Positions 15,074 through 25,185 of a DNA stretch of 64,000 bases are shown here, piece by piece. The notes beneath the pieces were generated by a model. It was not told the DNA's origin and did not search any database. It saw nothing but the letters and a program-made list of their open reading frames with translations. The number at the start of each line of letters is the position of its first letter. The stretch's first letter is position 1. Position numbers and translations under genes: made by a program. Source of the DNA: Paraglaciecola sp. MB-3u-78 (lineage in GTDB: Bacteria; Pseudomonadota; Gammaproteobacteria; Enterobacterales; Alteromonadaceae); the NCBI RefSeq assembly GCF_002835935.1, contig NZ_PJCF01000010.1, forward strand, positions 84,090 to 148,089, in the 5' to 3' direction.

Positions 15074-15799
15074 ATGAAAATTCTTCTCGCATTATTAACA
15101 CTGATTAGTTCACAAGTGCTGGCTGTTAATGTGCAACCTGATAAACCTCGTCAGCTGCAAATATCAGCCAAAGACGTGAATAGGGTGACCTGCGTAAATG
15201 GCATGATCCAGGATGTTTTTTATAGCGAAGAAAAGGTACAACAAGTGAGCGTAGCAGAGGACAAGGTGTTTATAAAACTGCCCATTAAGCAGGAAGGCGA
15301 AACCTTGACGTACGCGAAAAACATAGTCGACTTCGACATCATCTGCGATGGACTGGCCTATAAGTTTTTTGCAGAGCCTAAAGAAAACTTGCGCGGTCAA
15401 ATTATCTACTTAGGTGATCCTAATGTCACTCAGGCACTGCAGAATCTAAGGCAGTTGGATGGGATGGACAAAGAGGATCAATATGTACTGCTCGTTGATG
15501 CCGTATTAAGCAACGGTCGACTAAATAATCACGTTTACGACTCATTAGTTAAAGAGCAGGTTAAACAAACGTTAACTATCAATCACCGGGCATTATCGCT
15601 GCAAGAAAGTTACCGATTCAACGGTGCAGGGCTTCGCATCAAGCACTATATATACCCTGCGAAAGCCACCGAAAAATTCACAGAAGAGCAATTCTTAATA
15701 CCGCAAATTAGCACCCAAGCACGCGCCATAACCGTTCATCCTATGACGGTTAATGCAGATGGATACATTAATGTAATCGTTATTGAAGAGGTGCACTAA
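15074..15799 (+). CDS. traK: Type IV secretion outer-membrane protein TraK
   Basis: 241 residues from the ATG at 15074. The frame is open further upstream, but this start gives a proper signal peptide (MKILLALLTLISSQVLA) and has AGAGG before it. The N-terminal region (PDKPRQLQISAKDVNRVTCVNGMIQDVFYSEEKV) is the typical secretin-like TraK pattern. TraK corresponds to VirB9 and forms the outer-membrane core with TraB and TraV. The stop overlaps the traB start by one base. Confidence 0.9.
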   Translation: MKILLALLTLISSQVLAVNVQPDKPRQLQISAKDVNRVTCVNGMIQDVFYSEEKVQQVSVAEDKVFIKLPIKQEGETLTYAKNIVDFDIICDGLAYKFFAEPKENLRGQIIYLGDPNVTQALQNLRQLDGMDKEDQYVLLVDAVLSNGRLNNHVYDSLVKEQVKQTLTINHRALSLQESYRFNGAGLRIKHYIYPAKATEKFTEEQFLIPQISTQARAITVHPMTVNADGYINVIVIEEVH

Positions 15800-17010
15800 T
15801 GAACAAATTTCAATTATGGTTTACGCACCTTGAACCCCAGCACAAGCAGAAATACATCAAGTTCGGCATTATTTCGTTTCTTGTTGTTGTTGTGTTGAGT
15901 TGGTATTTTTTGTCCGGCGAAGGGGACAAGCGAGACGCAGAGCAACGTGCAGTAAAAGAAGGTATGCAGCAGGAGGAAGTGTTAGATAATTTCGATCTAA
16001 TGGCGGACGACGTCTCAGAAACGTTCGCTAATCAGTTTGAAGCGCAAAACACGGCAATAGATCAAGCTATCACGACATCCGCTGAGGCGAGCAGTAAAAC
16101 GGATCAATTAGCGCGCCAGATGACAGAAATGCTTGTCTTACTCAAGCAGGAAAAGGTAAACATACCACCAAGCAACGGGAATGAAAAAGGCTACTTTGAG
16201 TTACCTCAAGCACAAGCTGAGGGGTATCAACCACCACCATCATTTCGCAATGACGACAATATTGAGATGCAAGACTCGGTAACCATCATAGGGACGATTG
16301 GTCGCGTCCAGGGAGCACGCCAACTGGCTGAAAAAAAAAGCCCAAAAGCAGAGCGGTATTTTCTACCGATATCTTTTGCCAAGGCTCAAACACTTCACGG
16401 TCTGCGCATTGTAACCAGTGAAGGGGCGATGGCCGATCCTGAGCAGCTTCTGATCAGAATTCAAGCCCCAAGCATTCTACCCAATTCAATTCGTTCTGAC
16501 TTAGAGGGGTGTTTTGTCATGTCTAGTGTCACTGGCCATTTGGCAAAACGGCGGGTCGACCCGCAACTCGCTTATTTGTCTTGTCTTAATAAAAATGGTG
16601 AATCTGTCATAGAGGAAGAAGTACAAGGGTACGTTGTCGATTCCGACGGCAATAAAGGCATGAGTGCCAACATTGTTTCACAAATGAGTGATTTTATTTG
16701 GCGAGCACTGTTAACCGGCACGGTCGCAGGGATTGGTGAAGGCGTGAGTTTGGCAGGTGTACAAAACTCGATAACGGGTGGTGGCCAGGTGCAAACGTTT
16801 GATCCAAACAGGATCACGCAATCTGCGCTGGGTAATGGTTTAAAGAACGGCTCTGAAGCCATCCAAGACATATTTATCGATTTAGCTAAACAACATGCAC
16901 CAGTGGCGGAAGTGGGTGGCACCAAACACGTGTATGTGGTCTTTCAAAAAGGGGTGTGGTTAAACATTAAGCCACGCTACACGACTGCAAATGCAGAAAC
17001 CAAAAATTAG
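15799..17010 (+). CDS. traB: Type IV secretion protein TraB
   Basis: 403 residues: one membrane helix at about residues 22-40 (FGIISFLVVVVLSWYFL), a coiled-coil and linker region (about 45-130), then a TrbI/VirB10-like beta domain. The latter shows GLRIVTSEGAMADPEQLLIRI, RSDLEGCFVMSSVTGHLAKRRV and a glycine-rich patch AGIGEGVSLAGVQNSITGGG. TraB bridges inner and outer membranes in the channel. Start and order agree with F-type operons. Confidence 0.92.
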   Translation: MNKFQLWFTHLEPQHKQKYIKFGIISFLVVVVLSWYFLSGEGDKRDAEQRAVKEGMQQEEVLDNFDLMADDVSETFANQFEAQNTAIDQAITTSAEASSKTDQLARQMTEMLVLLKQEKVNIPPSNGNEKGYFELPQAQAEGYQPPPSFRNDDNIEMQDSVTIIGTIGRVQGARQLAEKKSPKAERYFLPISFAKAQTLHGLRIVTSEGAMADPEQLLIRIQAPSILPNSIRSDLEGCFVMSSVTGHLAKRRVDPQLAYLSCLNKNGESVIEEEVQGYVVDSDGNKGMSANIVSQMSDFIWRALLTGTVAGIGEGVSLAGVQNSITGGGQVQTFDPNRITQSALGNGLKNGSEAIQDIFIDLAKQHAPVAEVGGTKHVYVVFQKGVWLNIKPRYTTANAETKN

Positions 17011-17018
17011 GAGGAATT

Positions 17019-17540
17019 ATGAACAAATTACTTGGATTTGTCTTATGTGTCACCTTGGGAATTTCTGGATGTTCTATTGTGCCCTATGAAGATGAATATG
17101 CTTGTAACATGCCAGGCTCACTCGGTAAATGTCAGAACATGACTGACTCATATCAAGAGGCGGTCACAGGTGTAGAGGTTGGGAAACCCATGGTGCCTGC
17201 ATCACAAAGGGATGATGAAGAGCAAGTTACATCATCGCCAAAAGATGGTATCGCAGGCACGCAATCACCTAAAGCGACCTCTTCGTCATACGACCGCTAT
17301 ATTGATAATTATTACGCCCAATTAGGGCGCCTTATCGTAGAGCCCAAAAACCCCATCATTCGTCAACCGACTCAGATTCGTATGCTTGTATTACCTTACA
17401 CCTCACAAGACCAAGCAGTCATGTATATGTCTAGGCATGTTTACTGGGTACATCAACAACCACATTTCATTCAGGGTGACTATATGAAAAAACCGTCTGA
17501 AATATTGGACTCTCCAATGATGCATCACCAGGGTAAATAA
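17019..17540 (+). CDS. traV: Type IV secretion lipoprotein TraV
   Basis: 173 residues with a lipobox ISGC (Cys18) and the conserved TraV cysteine pair region (YACNMPGSLGKCQNM). TraV corresponds to VirB7, the lipoprotein that anchors the outer-membrane core complex. A strong ribosome site AGGAGGAATT precedes it, the best in the operon, which fits a high-copy structural protein. The C-terminal part (RMLVLPYTSQDQAVMYMSRHVYWV) is also typical. It overlaps traC by one base. Confidence 0.92.
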   Translation: MNKLLGFVLCVTLGISGCSIVPYEDEYACNMPGSLGKCQNMTDSYQEAVTGVEVGKPMVPASQRDDEEQVTSSPKDGIAGTQSPKATSSSYDRYIDNYYAQLGRLIVEPKNPIIRQPTQIRMLVLPYTSQDQAVMYMSRHVYWVHQQPHFIQGDYMKKPSEILDSPMMHHQGK

Positions 17541-20065
17541 TGATGTTCAAACAATTAAAAGACATATTTATTGGGGATGGTGCGGCGACGTTAGGGGATA
17601 TTAAAAGGCTCGTCGATAGATTAAAGATCAGTGACTATCTCCCGTATGTTAATTATGACGAAGGTGAAAAGGATTATTTCACCTTAGATAATCGCTTTGG
17701 TCATCTGTATGAATGCACCCCAGTGGTGTTTAAAAGTACTGAAACGATTAAAAATTTCAGGGCGTTAGTGAAATCACAATTACCTCGTAATACAGTCATC
17801 CAAGTGATCCAGCACGGATCACGACACATTAAACCAATAGTCGATGAACACAACGCATTAGTAAAGTTAGACAACCCCATTGCCACTAGGTCCCGTGAAG
17901 AAACCACTAAGATGCTGTACGACTTTACCAACGGAAATGCTCAGTTATTTGGGAATAATATTCGGCATATTAGATTATTTTTCGCCATCACAAGTCTCGA
18001 TCCGCTTTCAGAAGAACAACTGGCGATTTTTGAAAATAACTTAAAAAGTCTCAACATCAGGCCTACTAATGTCGTTCCAGGCAGATTAAGAGAGTGGTTA
18101 AGTACGTTTTTTGGGTACAGCGACAATACGGATTTGCCAAATGAAATAAGCCCTCACATACCCATTAGAAAACAAATAGCGAGTGCTGAAACGGTGCTGG
18201 AGTTCCATCCAAGAGAGAAATACGTGGATTTGGGTAACAAAGTGGGTCGATGTATCACCCCAAAGTTTTTACCTCACGCCATCGATGCAATAGAAGCAAA
18301 TGGGTTACTCGGCGGTTACATGGGCCAAGATGATGACGGTAAACAGTTGCAGGGGGAATACCTATTCACGTTCACCATTTTCATGGGCAAAGAAAATCAA
18401 GAGATTGCAGAAAAAGATGCGCAAACAGTGAAAGCGCAGAAACTGTCTAAACAGGCCGCTAAGCGTATTGAAGAACTAAATTGGGCGGACAAACGCAAAG
18501 ATAATGGTGAGGACTTTGTAAAAGTGATCCCCCAGTTGTGGATATTTGAACCCACAGTGGAAAAGCTTAATCATTCGACAACACGCGCAATCAAGATGTG
18601 GGAAAGTCTGGAGGGTTGCGAGATGCAGATAGAAACGATTTTGCAAAAAATTATGTTTATTAGCGCCCTCCCCTTTGGTCTTTACGAGCCAGAAAAAAAC
18701 ATTGGCACCATTGACCGTCACTTTTATGTTGACTCAGAGGCGGTCGCTACGCTGGTTCCGATCACTGGTGACTTCAATGGTATGGGTGATCCGGTGTCGT
18801 TATTTATAGGCAGAAAAGGTCAACTTTGTTCATTTGATTTATTCGCTGATGAGTTCGAATCTTTTAACTTCTTTGTAGCGGCTAAAACTGGAGGGGGGAA
18901 GTCGAATTTAATGAACTCCATAGTTAAGGATAATTTAGCAGTCGGGCGTGCCGTCAGGATCGCGTCAATGGGTTCTGATTATAAGAAACTTTCTGACTTG
19001 TTTAATGGCCGTTACCTTGACGTCGACAATTGTGAGCTTAATCCGTTTTATACCTCGGGATTAATTAACGCTCGCGACGAAGAGGACGTAAACGGCGCAT
19101 TAGAAGCTATCCGCGCTGTGATATCTGAAATGGCGTTTGGTACCAACAAAGCAGTACAGGATAATTCTGATAATACGTTAATTGAGCATGCCGTAGGCGC
19201 AGCCTATAAAGCCGGTGATTATGAATTCCCGGTTGATGCAGTGTATGACTTCCTGCGCGGTTGGCCGGATAACTCACCGGACTGGACTGAACAAAAGAAC
19301 ATCGAAACGATAAAGGATAAAGCCCAAGAAATCGCGTTTAACCTCGGTCCATTTAGAAAGAGTGGACGCTACGGCAAGATGTTTTGTGGGAATAGTCAAT
19401 TTAATATTGCTGGTGATCAGTTTGTCGTTCTAGAACTGGAGAAGTTTTCAAAAAGTAAACAGTTACTTGGGGTTGCGTACCTGCAGGTGATGAATGCATT
19501 TACCGCAGATTTGTATGAATCTAATCGTGCCGATCCTCGAATTCTTATTTTCGAAGAGTTCAAAACACTGATGATGAAATTAGGGCTAGACGACAAGTCC
19601 AACTTCAAACAGGTTGTTGAGGAAGGTTATCGAAGGGCGCGCAAATATACCGGCTCTTTAGGGGTGGTTTTGCAAAGCGTTTTGGATATTCCTGATTTTG
19701 GTGATCTAGGAAAAGCATTTCAAGAGAACAGTAACACGCAGTTTTTACTGAAGTCTGATATCTATACAAAAGCCAGTGAACAAGGTGCTATTTCACAAGC
19801 AGGAATTGCCCTTGAACTGCTCAACTCTGTGAAGTTAGTGAAGAAGCACTATGCTGAACTTTATGTGAAAACCAACCTAGGTGAAGGGGTTATGCGCAGT
19901 GTACTCGACCCGTTCAATATGTTCTTAAATAGCTCAGAGGGCAAAGAGAAGGATATGTATGACCATGCTATTGCGTCTGGTATGAATCCTTATGAGGCAC
20001 TGTGTCACTTATCTAAAGTGCCCTATGATCTTAATCTGTGGAAGCAACGACAAAATGCAGCGTAA
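17540..20065 (+). CDS. traC: Type IV secretion ATPase TraC
   Basis: 841 residues, usual family length. The N-terminal TraC domain is followed by a VirB4-like ATPase core: Walker A AAKTGGGKSN at about residues 447-456 and Walker B ILIFEEF at about 666-672. Later conserved blocks include RRARKYTGSLGVVLQSVLDI and QFLLKSD. TraC powers pilus assembly from the cytoplasmic face. The 3' end overlaps the start of the following gene by 11 bp. Confidence 0.95.
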   Translation: MMFKQLKDIFIGDGAATLGDIKRLVDRLKISDYLPYVNYDEGEKDYFTLDNRFGHLYECTPVVFKSTETIKNFRALVKSQLPRNTVIQVIQHGSRHIKPIVDEHNALVKLDNPIATRSREETTKMLYDFTNGNAQLFGNNIRHIRLFFAITSLDPLSEEQLAIFENNLKSLNIRPTNVVPGRLREWLSTFFGYSDNTDLPNEISPHIPIRKQIASAETVLEFHPREKYVDLGNKVGRCITPKFLPHAIDAIEANGLLGGYMGQDDDGKQLQGEYLFTFTIFMGKENQEIAEKDAQTVKAQKLSKQAAKRIEELNWADKRKDNGEDFVKVIPQLWIFEPTVEKLNHSTTRAIKMWESLEGCEMQIETILQKIMFISALPFGLYEPEKNIGTIDRHFYVDSEAVATLVPITGDFNGMGDPVSLFIGRKGQLCSFDLFADEFESFNFFVAAKTGGGKSNLMNSIVKDNLAVGRAVRIASMGSDYKKLSDLFNGRYLDVDNCELNPFYTSGLINARDEEDVNGALEAIRAVISEMAFGTNKAVQDNSDNTLIEHAVGAAYKAGDYEFPVDAVYDFLRGWPDNSPDWTEQKNIETIKDKAQEIAFNLGPFRKSGRYGKMFCGNSQFNIAGDQFVVLELEKFSKSKQLLGVAYLQVMNAFTADLYESNRADPRILIFEEFKTLMMKLGLDDKSNFKQVVEEGYRRARKYTGSLGVVLQSVLDIPDFGDLGKAFQENSNTQFLLKSDIYTKASEQGAISQAGIALELLNSVKLVKKHYAELYVKTNLGEGVMRSVLDPFNMFLNSSEGKEKDMYDHAIASGMNPYEALCHLSKVPYDLNLWKQRQNAA

Positions 20066-21971
20066 ATACTTAGGCGTTTACATCCTTACGCTAAGCACCT
20101 TACCTTTTTTGGTGTTAGGTCAAAGTGCGTCTGAAGACACCGCTGCGTATTATGCTAATGCAGAAAGTTTAAAAGGGAATGTGATTGATCCCATACTTAG
20201 CAGTAGCGCTGTTGTCTCTGCAGATGGTTCAACATTTAATGCCCAAGCTTCCTGTCAAGCAGAAAACGAATACTTGCGAGTATATGCCAGCGTGCAAATG
20301 GACGGTGATCTAGATGTCTCTGTCGTTCACGATCACAATTTGGACGGGGTATTTGCCCCGGTTCAGACAATCAGTGATGTTGCAGGTGTGTGTCACAATG
20401 GTTATGCAACGAATTGCAACAACGATTTCAGTAGCTGTGATTTTTTTGAATGGGCGGTTGATACATCATTAAATATAACTGGAACACCCTCCTCGCTTGC
20501 ACAAGGTGGTGGGGTTGAAGGCTGTTATTGTATCAATAATAGCTGTGGCGCGGGGTTGTATTTCGTTAACCAAGAGAGAATTCACGACGATATTGGCACT
20601 GGCATCAGCTTGGCATTTCAAAGAACCAACCCGAGCTTTGGGATAACCAATGTGGTTGCTTCCGCTGGCATTACATCCTTTTTTGGACACGACCCAGATA
20701 GCTGTGACACAGCGGAAACATCGCAGCAAGTCTATTATGATAATCCTAGCAACATCCCGAGTGCAGCGTTCACTGCATCTGGCACCAGTGAGCTGTTTGC
20801 AAGCCTTAGCTCAGCGCAGTCTTCCGGACATACTACAACCAACCAAACCTGTTTCGAAGAACATGGAGCAGATATATTAGAACCGAGTCTCAGCGATATC
20901 ATTGAAATAACGCGCCTTAACGGAGTCGTTAACGTCAGTCCATGCGGCGCAAATTGCTTTTTAATCACAGTCGGACAACCTGGCGATAACTATCTAAATG
21001 GTGGCTCATGTACGCAGTATAATCACAAAGTTGCATTTGATGTGAAACGCCCACAAGACATTAGTAATATCACGTTAATTGATGTTGCGCACGATGATGA
21101 TTCGCTTATTCAGCACACGATTGGAACCACCACCACCAATATTTGGGTTTCCAACCTGTGGGACCCAACATCACCGCCAGCAAGGTGTGAAAGATCGCAC
21201 AGTGATTACACCTCAGTTAATCAGAATATTACCAATTTATTCGCGTCTGTAGGTGTTTTTGAAATGGACTTTTGGGGTTTAGTGGGTGACTTAGGTGAAT
21301 TGTATATTCGTGTCCAAGTGAATATAACCCCAAGCTGTGAAACCACGCCTACCGTTGACAATACCTGTGGTTCGATTCCTTCCGATTGTTATTTGGATGC
21401 AGAGGAAATAGATGGGGTGCAAACAGTTGTTAATACAGTAGGAACCGGATTGGTGCCGTTGCCTTCCTCACGCACATTTACCAGCGGTTCGTGCTCTGAC
21501 ACACTGAGTCGCCCATATTGGCGCATTGACAGAACATACAAATGCCCAGCGGCGGGTAGCACCTACGATTTCAGCGCCGGGCTTGACCGGGCTGTTATTA
21601 TCAATAACTCTGCGTCGCCCACTGGTTATGACGATAAAAGGATTGTTAATGGTATAATGGTGCTTAATTCACAAACCCTAACGTTACCAGCATTACCAAC
21701 GGTCGATCCGTGCCAACAAAGTTGCAAAACAAGTAAAGAAGTAGGTGAACTCGGAATTTCCACCATGGGACTGTCAGTGGGTATGCGCCCCGATGATACG
21801 CGTTTCGAATACAGCTACAAAGCATGCGACGGACTAACCTGTCCACTAGAAGCCGGTGAAACCGTTGTCTCCGCGTGTGGCTGTTTAGACAGGTTTAGCG
21901 AAGCCGCGAGTGCTATCCAAGCATTTCGCCTAGCGGGCAAAGACTTCGTTTGCACAACGGAGACGCCTTAA
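20055..21971 (+). CDS. traN: Cysteine-rich exported protein, N-terminal half of a split TraN
   Basis: 638 residues from the ATG at 20055, chosen because the signal peptide (KYLGVYILTLSTLPFLVLG) starts here and an upstream extension would lie inside traC. The protein has many cysteines in pairs (CYC, CGC). It ends with CPLEAGETVVSACGCLDRFSEAASAIQAFRLAGKDFVC. From memory, the middle of large TraN proteins of SXT/IncA-C type elements contains a block of this kind, but I could not check this. The remaining TraN signature is in the next gene, which starts 2 bp after this stop. I infer that mating-pair stabilisation is carried by two separate polypeptides here. Confidence 0.65.
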   Translation: MQRKYLGVYILTLSTLPFLVLGQSASEDTAAYYANAESLKGNVIDPILSSSAVVSADGSTFNAQASCQAENEYLRVYASVQMDGDLDVSVVHDHNLDGVFAPVQTISDVAGVCHNGYATNCNNDFSSCDFFEWAVDTSLNITGTPSSLAQGGGVEGCYCINNSCGAGLYFVNQERIHDDIGTGISLAFQRTNPSFGITNVVASAGITSFFGHDPDSCDTAETSQQVYYDNPSNIPSAAFTASGTSELFASLSSAQSSGHTTTNQTCFEEHGADILEPSLSDIIEITRLNGVVNVSPCGANCFLITVGQPGDNYLNGGSCTQYNHKVAFDVKRPQDISNITLIDVAHDDDSLIQHTIGTTTTNIWVSNLWDPTSPPARCERSHSDYTSVNQNITNLFASVGVFEMDFWGLVGDLGELYIRVQVNITPSCETTPTVDNTCGSIPSDCYLDAEEIDGVQTVVNTVGTGLVPLPSSRTFTSGSCSDTLSRPYWRIDRTYKCPAAGSTYDFSAGLDRAVIINNSASPTGYDDKRIVNGIMVLNSQTLTLPALPTVDPCQQSCKTSKEVGELGISTMGLSVGMRPDDTRFEYSYKACDGLTCPLEAGETVVSACGCLDRFSEAASAIQAFRLAGKDFVCTTETP

Positions 21972-21973
21972 TC

Positions 21974-23710
21974 ATGCGTCCTAGTCAAATACTATTTAAT
22001 ACCTGTTTGCTTTTGCGTTCAAATTGTAGCGCTATACTAATACAATCGCTCATACTGTGTTTAGTTTGCTTTGACGTTATTGGACAAGAAATTATATTTC
22101 CGCCAAACACACCCGTATGTGTTTTGGATATTGATAACGATGGTGCCGTGTCTGGTGCAAATGAACTTGAAAGCTGTGGCAGTGGTGAGTTGTATAATGC
22201 GATTACTGATCTCCCAGGTCCAGCGACCGCCTTATCGTGTCCTTTAGGAAAAACGCCATGCGCCAGACTGGATAACAATGTGTGCCAAATAGACGGCAGT
22301 GCATGTGGGGAATTCGATGCTACATGCGATAGACCACAAGCATGCAACCCAATAATTTGGGATGAAGATGGCGGGCCTGCGACGCTCGTCTACAACCTTG
22401 CCTCCCCCGATCTATATTTTTGCCCTTCTAACGGAATGACTTATACAAATTTAACGGATGCCACAGCGAGTTGCAGGCTTATGGGCGAAATTATTGATCA
22501 AGTTATATTTATAGATGGGTTTGTTGATTTTTGGGTCTGTCTTCGTACAGGAAATCAATTCAACATCGAAGCCGCAGCGGTGGCTGATTGTACCTACATT
22601 GGGGACATTGGGGTGGCGACTATTGATGTGTTAGCAGGGGCTCCAGAAAATTGGTATTGCGCAGAAAATAATACTACCTATGGAACGGAGTTTGACGGGC
22701 TTGATGGATGTCGCATTGTTCATTCTATTAGCGGTTTCGACTGCCCTTCTACCATCGGCAATGATAAACATTTGACGCTAGCGGCATGCGAGGCAACGTG
22801 TGAACAAACGGGCGCGTGTGCCGTTGAGTCCGGTCAGATGCAATGCCCACTTGGTGCCTTTGACTGTATTAACGAGATACCAGGAAGTGAAGACTATTTT
22901 TGCTCGCCAAGTGTGTGTGCAACTTATGAAGATGCAGGGACTTATACGCCCCCTGTAGATGATGCATTTACCCCGAATGACGGAGCAATTACGGAGGCAG
23001 ACGGATGTACAGACTTTATTCAAATATTCAATGGTAAAGCGGAGTCTTGTCGATTGCCTGGTATCGCCAGTGCTTATCAAAATTGCTGTAACAAGGCCGA
23101 TGAAGATCTACTCACTGACTCGCAAGGCTCCGTGTCCGAAAGTGTACTTTGGGCCGCAGGGATTAATGCGTTATATGATGCTGGTGCGGCCGCATATGCG
23201 GCCTATTCAGCAGTACCCGCTGGCAGTGGAGCAGGCGCAGCGGCCGGTTCAACCGCTTCAGCATTTCAGAGCTCGCTACTTGAGAGTCTAGGCAGTACGA
23301 CAGTGATCGTCGCAGTCGCAGTCGTCGCTGTCACGACTTACCTTGAAAACGCCTGCCCGCCAGAAGGTGTTGTGACGGCAATTAAGAAAAAAGCCAATCA
23401 GTGCGTGTTGCTTGGACAAATATGCACCACGTCGTTTCTAGGCTCATGCGTTCAAGAGCGAGAAGTGCATTGTTGTTTCAACTCTTTAATGGCGACTCTC
23501 GTTCAAGTCGGTGGAAGAGCCCAATTAGGCATGGACTTTGGCACCGCTGAAACGCCGAATTGTCGGGGCTTTACGCCAGAAGAATTTCAATCCATAGATT
23601 TTTCAAAAATCGATTTAACTGCTTACTACGCCGAAATAGAAACTCGGGCTCAAGGAGATGTTGAAAATGAAATTACGAATGTTATCAGTGATGCTGCTAG
23701 CGGGATCTAG
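21974..23710 (+). CDS. traN: TraN C-terminal half, mating-pair stabilisation protein
   Basis: 578 residues from the ATG at 21974 (GGAG about 10 bases upstream). It has its own hydrophobic export signal (ILIQSLILCLVCFDVIG). Cysteines are frequent. The C-terminus has the TraN signature: CVLLGQICTT...C..EREVHCCFNSLMATLVQVGGRAQLGMDFG......CRGFTPEEFQSIDFSKIDL. In F-like systems TraN is one outer-membrane adhesin that contacts the recipient. A membrane-active Ala-rich segment lies near 440-475. The preceding gene seems to carry the rest of the protein. Confidence 0.82.
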   Translation: MRPSQILFNTCLLLRSNCSAILIQSLILCLVCFDVIGQEIIFPPNTPVCVLDIDNDGAVSGANELESCGSGELYNAITDLPGPATALSCPLGKTPCARLDNNVCQIDGSACGEFDATCDRPQACNPIIWDEDGGPATLVYNLASPDLYFCPSNGMTYTNLTDATASCRLMGEIIDQVIFIDGFVDFWVCLRTGNQFNIEAAAVADCTYIGDIGVATIDVLAGAPENWYCAENNTTYGTEFDGLDGCRIVHSISGFDCPSTIGNDKHLTLAACEATCEQTGACAVESGQMQCPLGAFDCINEIPGSEDYFCSPSVCATYEDAGTYTPPVDDAFTPNDGAITEADGCTDFIQIFNGKAESCRLPGIASAYQNCCNKADEDLLTDSQGSVSESVLWAAGINALYDAGAAAYAAYSAVPAGSGAGAAAGSTASAFQSSLLESLGSTTVIVAVAVVAVTTYLENACPPEGVVTAIKKKANQCVLLGQICTTSFLGSCVQEREVHCCFNSLMATLVQVGGRAQLGMDFGTAETPNCRGFTPEEFQSIDFSKIDLTAYYAEIETRAQGDVENEITNVISDAASGI

Positions 23711-24236
23711 TTTGTTAGCGAATGCCATTGAAATAAAGGTCGGTGATGTATATCCGGTCAAGGAAAAGTCGATGGAAGAGTTGATCGCGGCGCGTATTCA
23801 ATCGGCTGACATGGAGCAGAAACTGCTCAATTATACAAAAACCTTTGAAGCAGGGATCACCATCCCTGCAGCTGCTGTTGATAAAGAGTACGCATTCACG
23901 CCTTGGTATGTACTACAAGAAGATATTCGAGATCAAAACAACCAGGTTTTATTCCCAAAAGGGTTTCGTTTTAATCCACTCACAAAAGTTCGAGCCCCTG
24001 GGCGTTTGGTATTTTTTGATGAGACACAAGTTGATTGGGTTATCGAAAACTCATTAGCCGGTGATCATTTAGTGATGACGTCAGGAGATGTATATACCGC
24101 AATGGAAAAACTAAAAGCGCGAGTGTATTTACTTGATGCGAAAACACATGAACGACTGGATGTTAGTGCCGTGCCAAGCATATATGAGCAGAAGTTAAAT
24201 GATTTTCATTTTACGGTGAATCAATATGCGTTTTAG
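23667..24236 (+). CDS. traW: Type IV secretion protein TraW
   Basis: 189 residues from the ATG at 23667. AAGGAG at 23652-23657 sits about 9 bases before it, whereas the earlier ATG at 23658 would have no spacing. The signal peptide is MKLRMLSVMLLAGSSLLANA. The body carries the TraW pattern (IEIKVGDVYPVKEKSMEELI..., FNPLTKV, VYLLDAKTHERLDVSAVPSIYEQ). TraW is a periplasmic protein needed for pilus assembly, acting with TrbC. It overlaps both neighbours. Confidence 0.9.
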   Translation: MKLRMLSVMLLAGSSLLANAIEIKVGDVYPVKEKSMEELIAARIQSADMEQKLLNYTKTFEAGITIPAAAVDKEYAFTPWYVLQEDIRDQNNQVLFPKGFRFNPLTKVRAPGRLVFFDETQVDWVIENSLAGDHLVMTSGDVYTAMEKLKARVYLLDAKTHERLDVSAVPSIYEQKLNDFHFTVNQYAF

Positions 24237-25185
24237 GATACTGACACTTTTCGTTTTGTGCTGTCTTGCCAGCCGAGCCCATGCAGTTTGCAACGGGACG
24301 TTCTTAAATCCTGTGACTGATATTGCATGGGAGAATATATTTCCTATCTCGATTGGCAGCGTCGTCGAATTGGGTGGCAACTCGAAGTATTCCCATGGTA
24401 AAGGCTCGCCTGTGTGCTCTTGTGCCAGGGTAGGTGTGCCCATGGTCGGGGTGAAGGTATCCATGTGGGAGCCAGCAAGAATTATAGACACCGTGAAAGA
24501 TCCATTTTGTATGGTGCCATTTGGAAATACGATAGCACCCGCTGGTAATTTAACGGTTAAAGGCGCTGGTTCACGAGATGCCAAGGATTCTAGGCAATTT
24601 AATCAATTTCACTGGTACATATTCCCGGCATTAGCGCTGTTAGACCTGTTTTATGATCTTCCTTGTGTTGATTATAAAAAAGAATTCGACGTGGCGTTGA
24701 TGACTGAATTATTACTAACGTGGAACAACGATCAATACAGCACCATTATTAATCCAGAAGCGTTACTTGTTGCCAATCCTATTGCGCAATTAGCATGTAT
24801 GGCCGATGCAACATCGGTGATGTTTCGCCGTCCCATTGATCAACTCTTTTGGTGCGTCGGTAACCACTCAGTTTACCCAATAGCTGGAACAGCTGAGGCA
24901 TCTGATCCTGTTGAAGCGCATGCAGCCATTGCAGCGAAAGCCATTTTTCAAATGGGTAGATTGGGGCTTTTATGGCAATACCGTTCGGATGGCTGTGGTT
25001 TAACACCATCCATAATGTGGACCAAAAGCCGTTGGAGAATGCAACTATCAAAACCAGTTCGCGCCTCACAAGCGAGATATCCTGGCGCACCCGGCGTCCT
25101 ATGGACATCACTTAAGCATCCACCTTTAAGTGACAATTTCATGTGGATGTTATTTAGAAAATTAGATTGTTGTGTGGGGAATTAA
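24226..25185 (+). CDS. traU: Type IV secretion protein TraU
   Basis: 319 residues with a signal peptide ending RAHA. The typical TraU start follows: CNGTFLNPVTDIAWENIFPISIGSV, then CSCARVGVPMVGVKVSMWEPARIIDTVKDPFCMVPFG. Several conserved cysteines follow (LACMADA, FWCVGNHSVYP, DGCGLTPSIMW). TraU is periplasmic and is required for mating-pair stabilisation and DNA transfer. It overlaps traW by 11 bp and its stop overlaps the trbC start. Confidence 0.93.
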   Translation: MRFRILTLFVLCCLASRAHAVCNGTFLNPVTDIAWENIFPISIGSVVELGGNSKYSHGKGSPVCSCARVGVPMVGVKVSMWEPARIIDTVKDPFCMVPFGNTIAPAGNLTVKGAGSRDAKDSRQFNQFHWYIFPALALLDLFYDLPCVDYKKEFDVALMTELLLTWNNDQYSTIINPEALLVANPIAQLACMADATSVMFRRPIDQLFWCVGNHSVYPIAGTAEASDPVEAHAAIAAKAIFQMGRLGLLWQYRSDGCGLTPSIMWTKSRWRMQLSKPVRASQARYPGAPGVLWTSLKHPPLSDNFMWMLFRKLDCCVGN

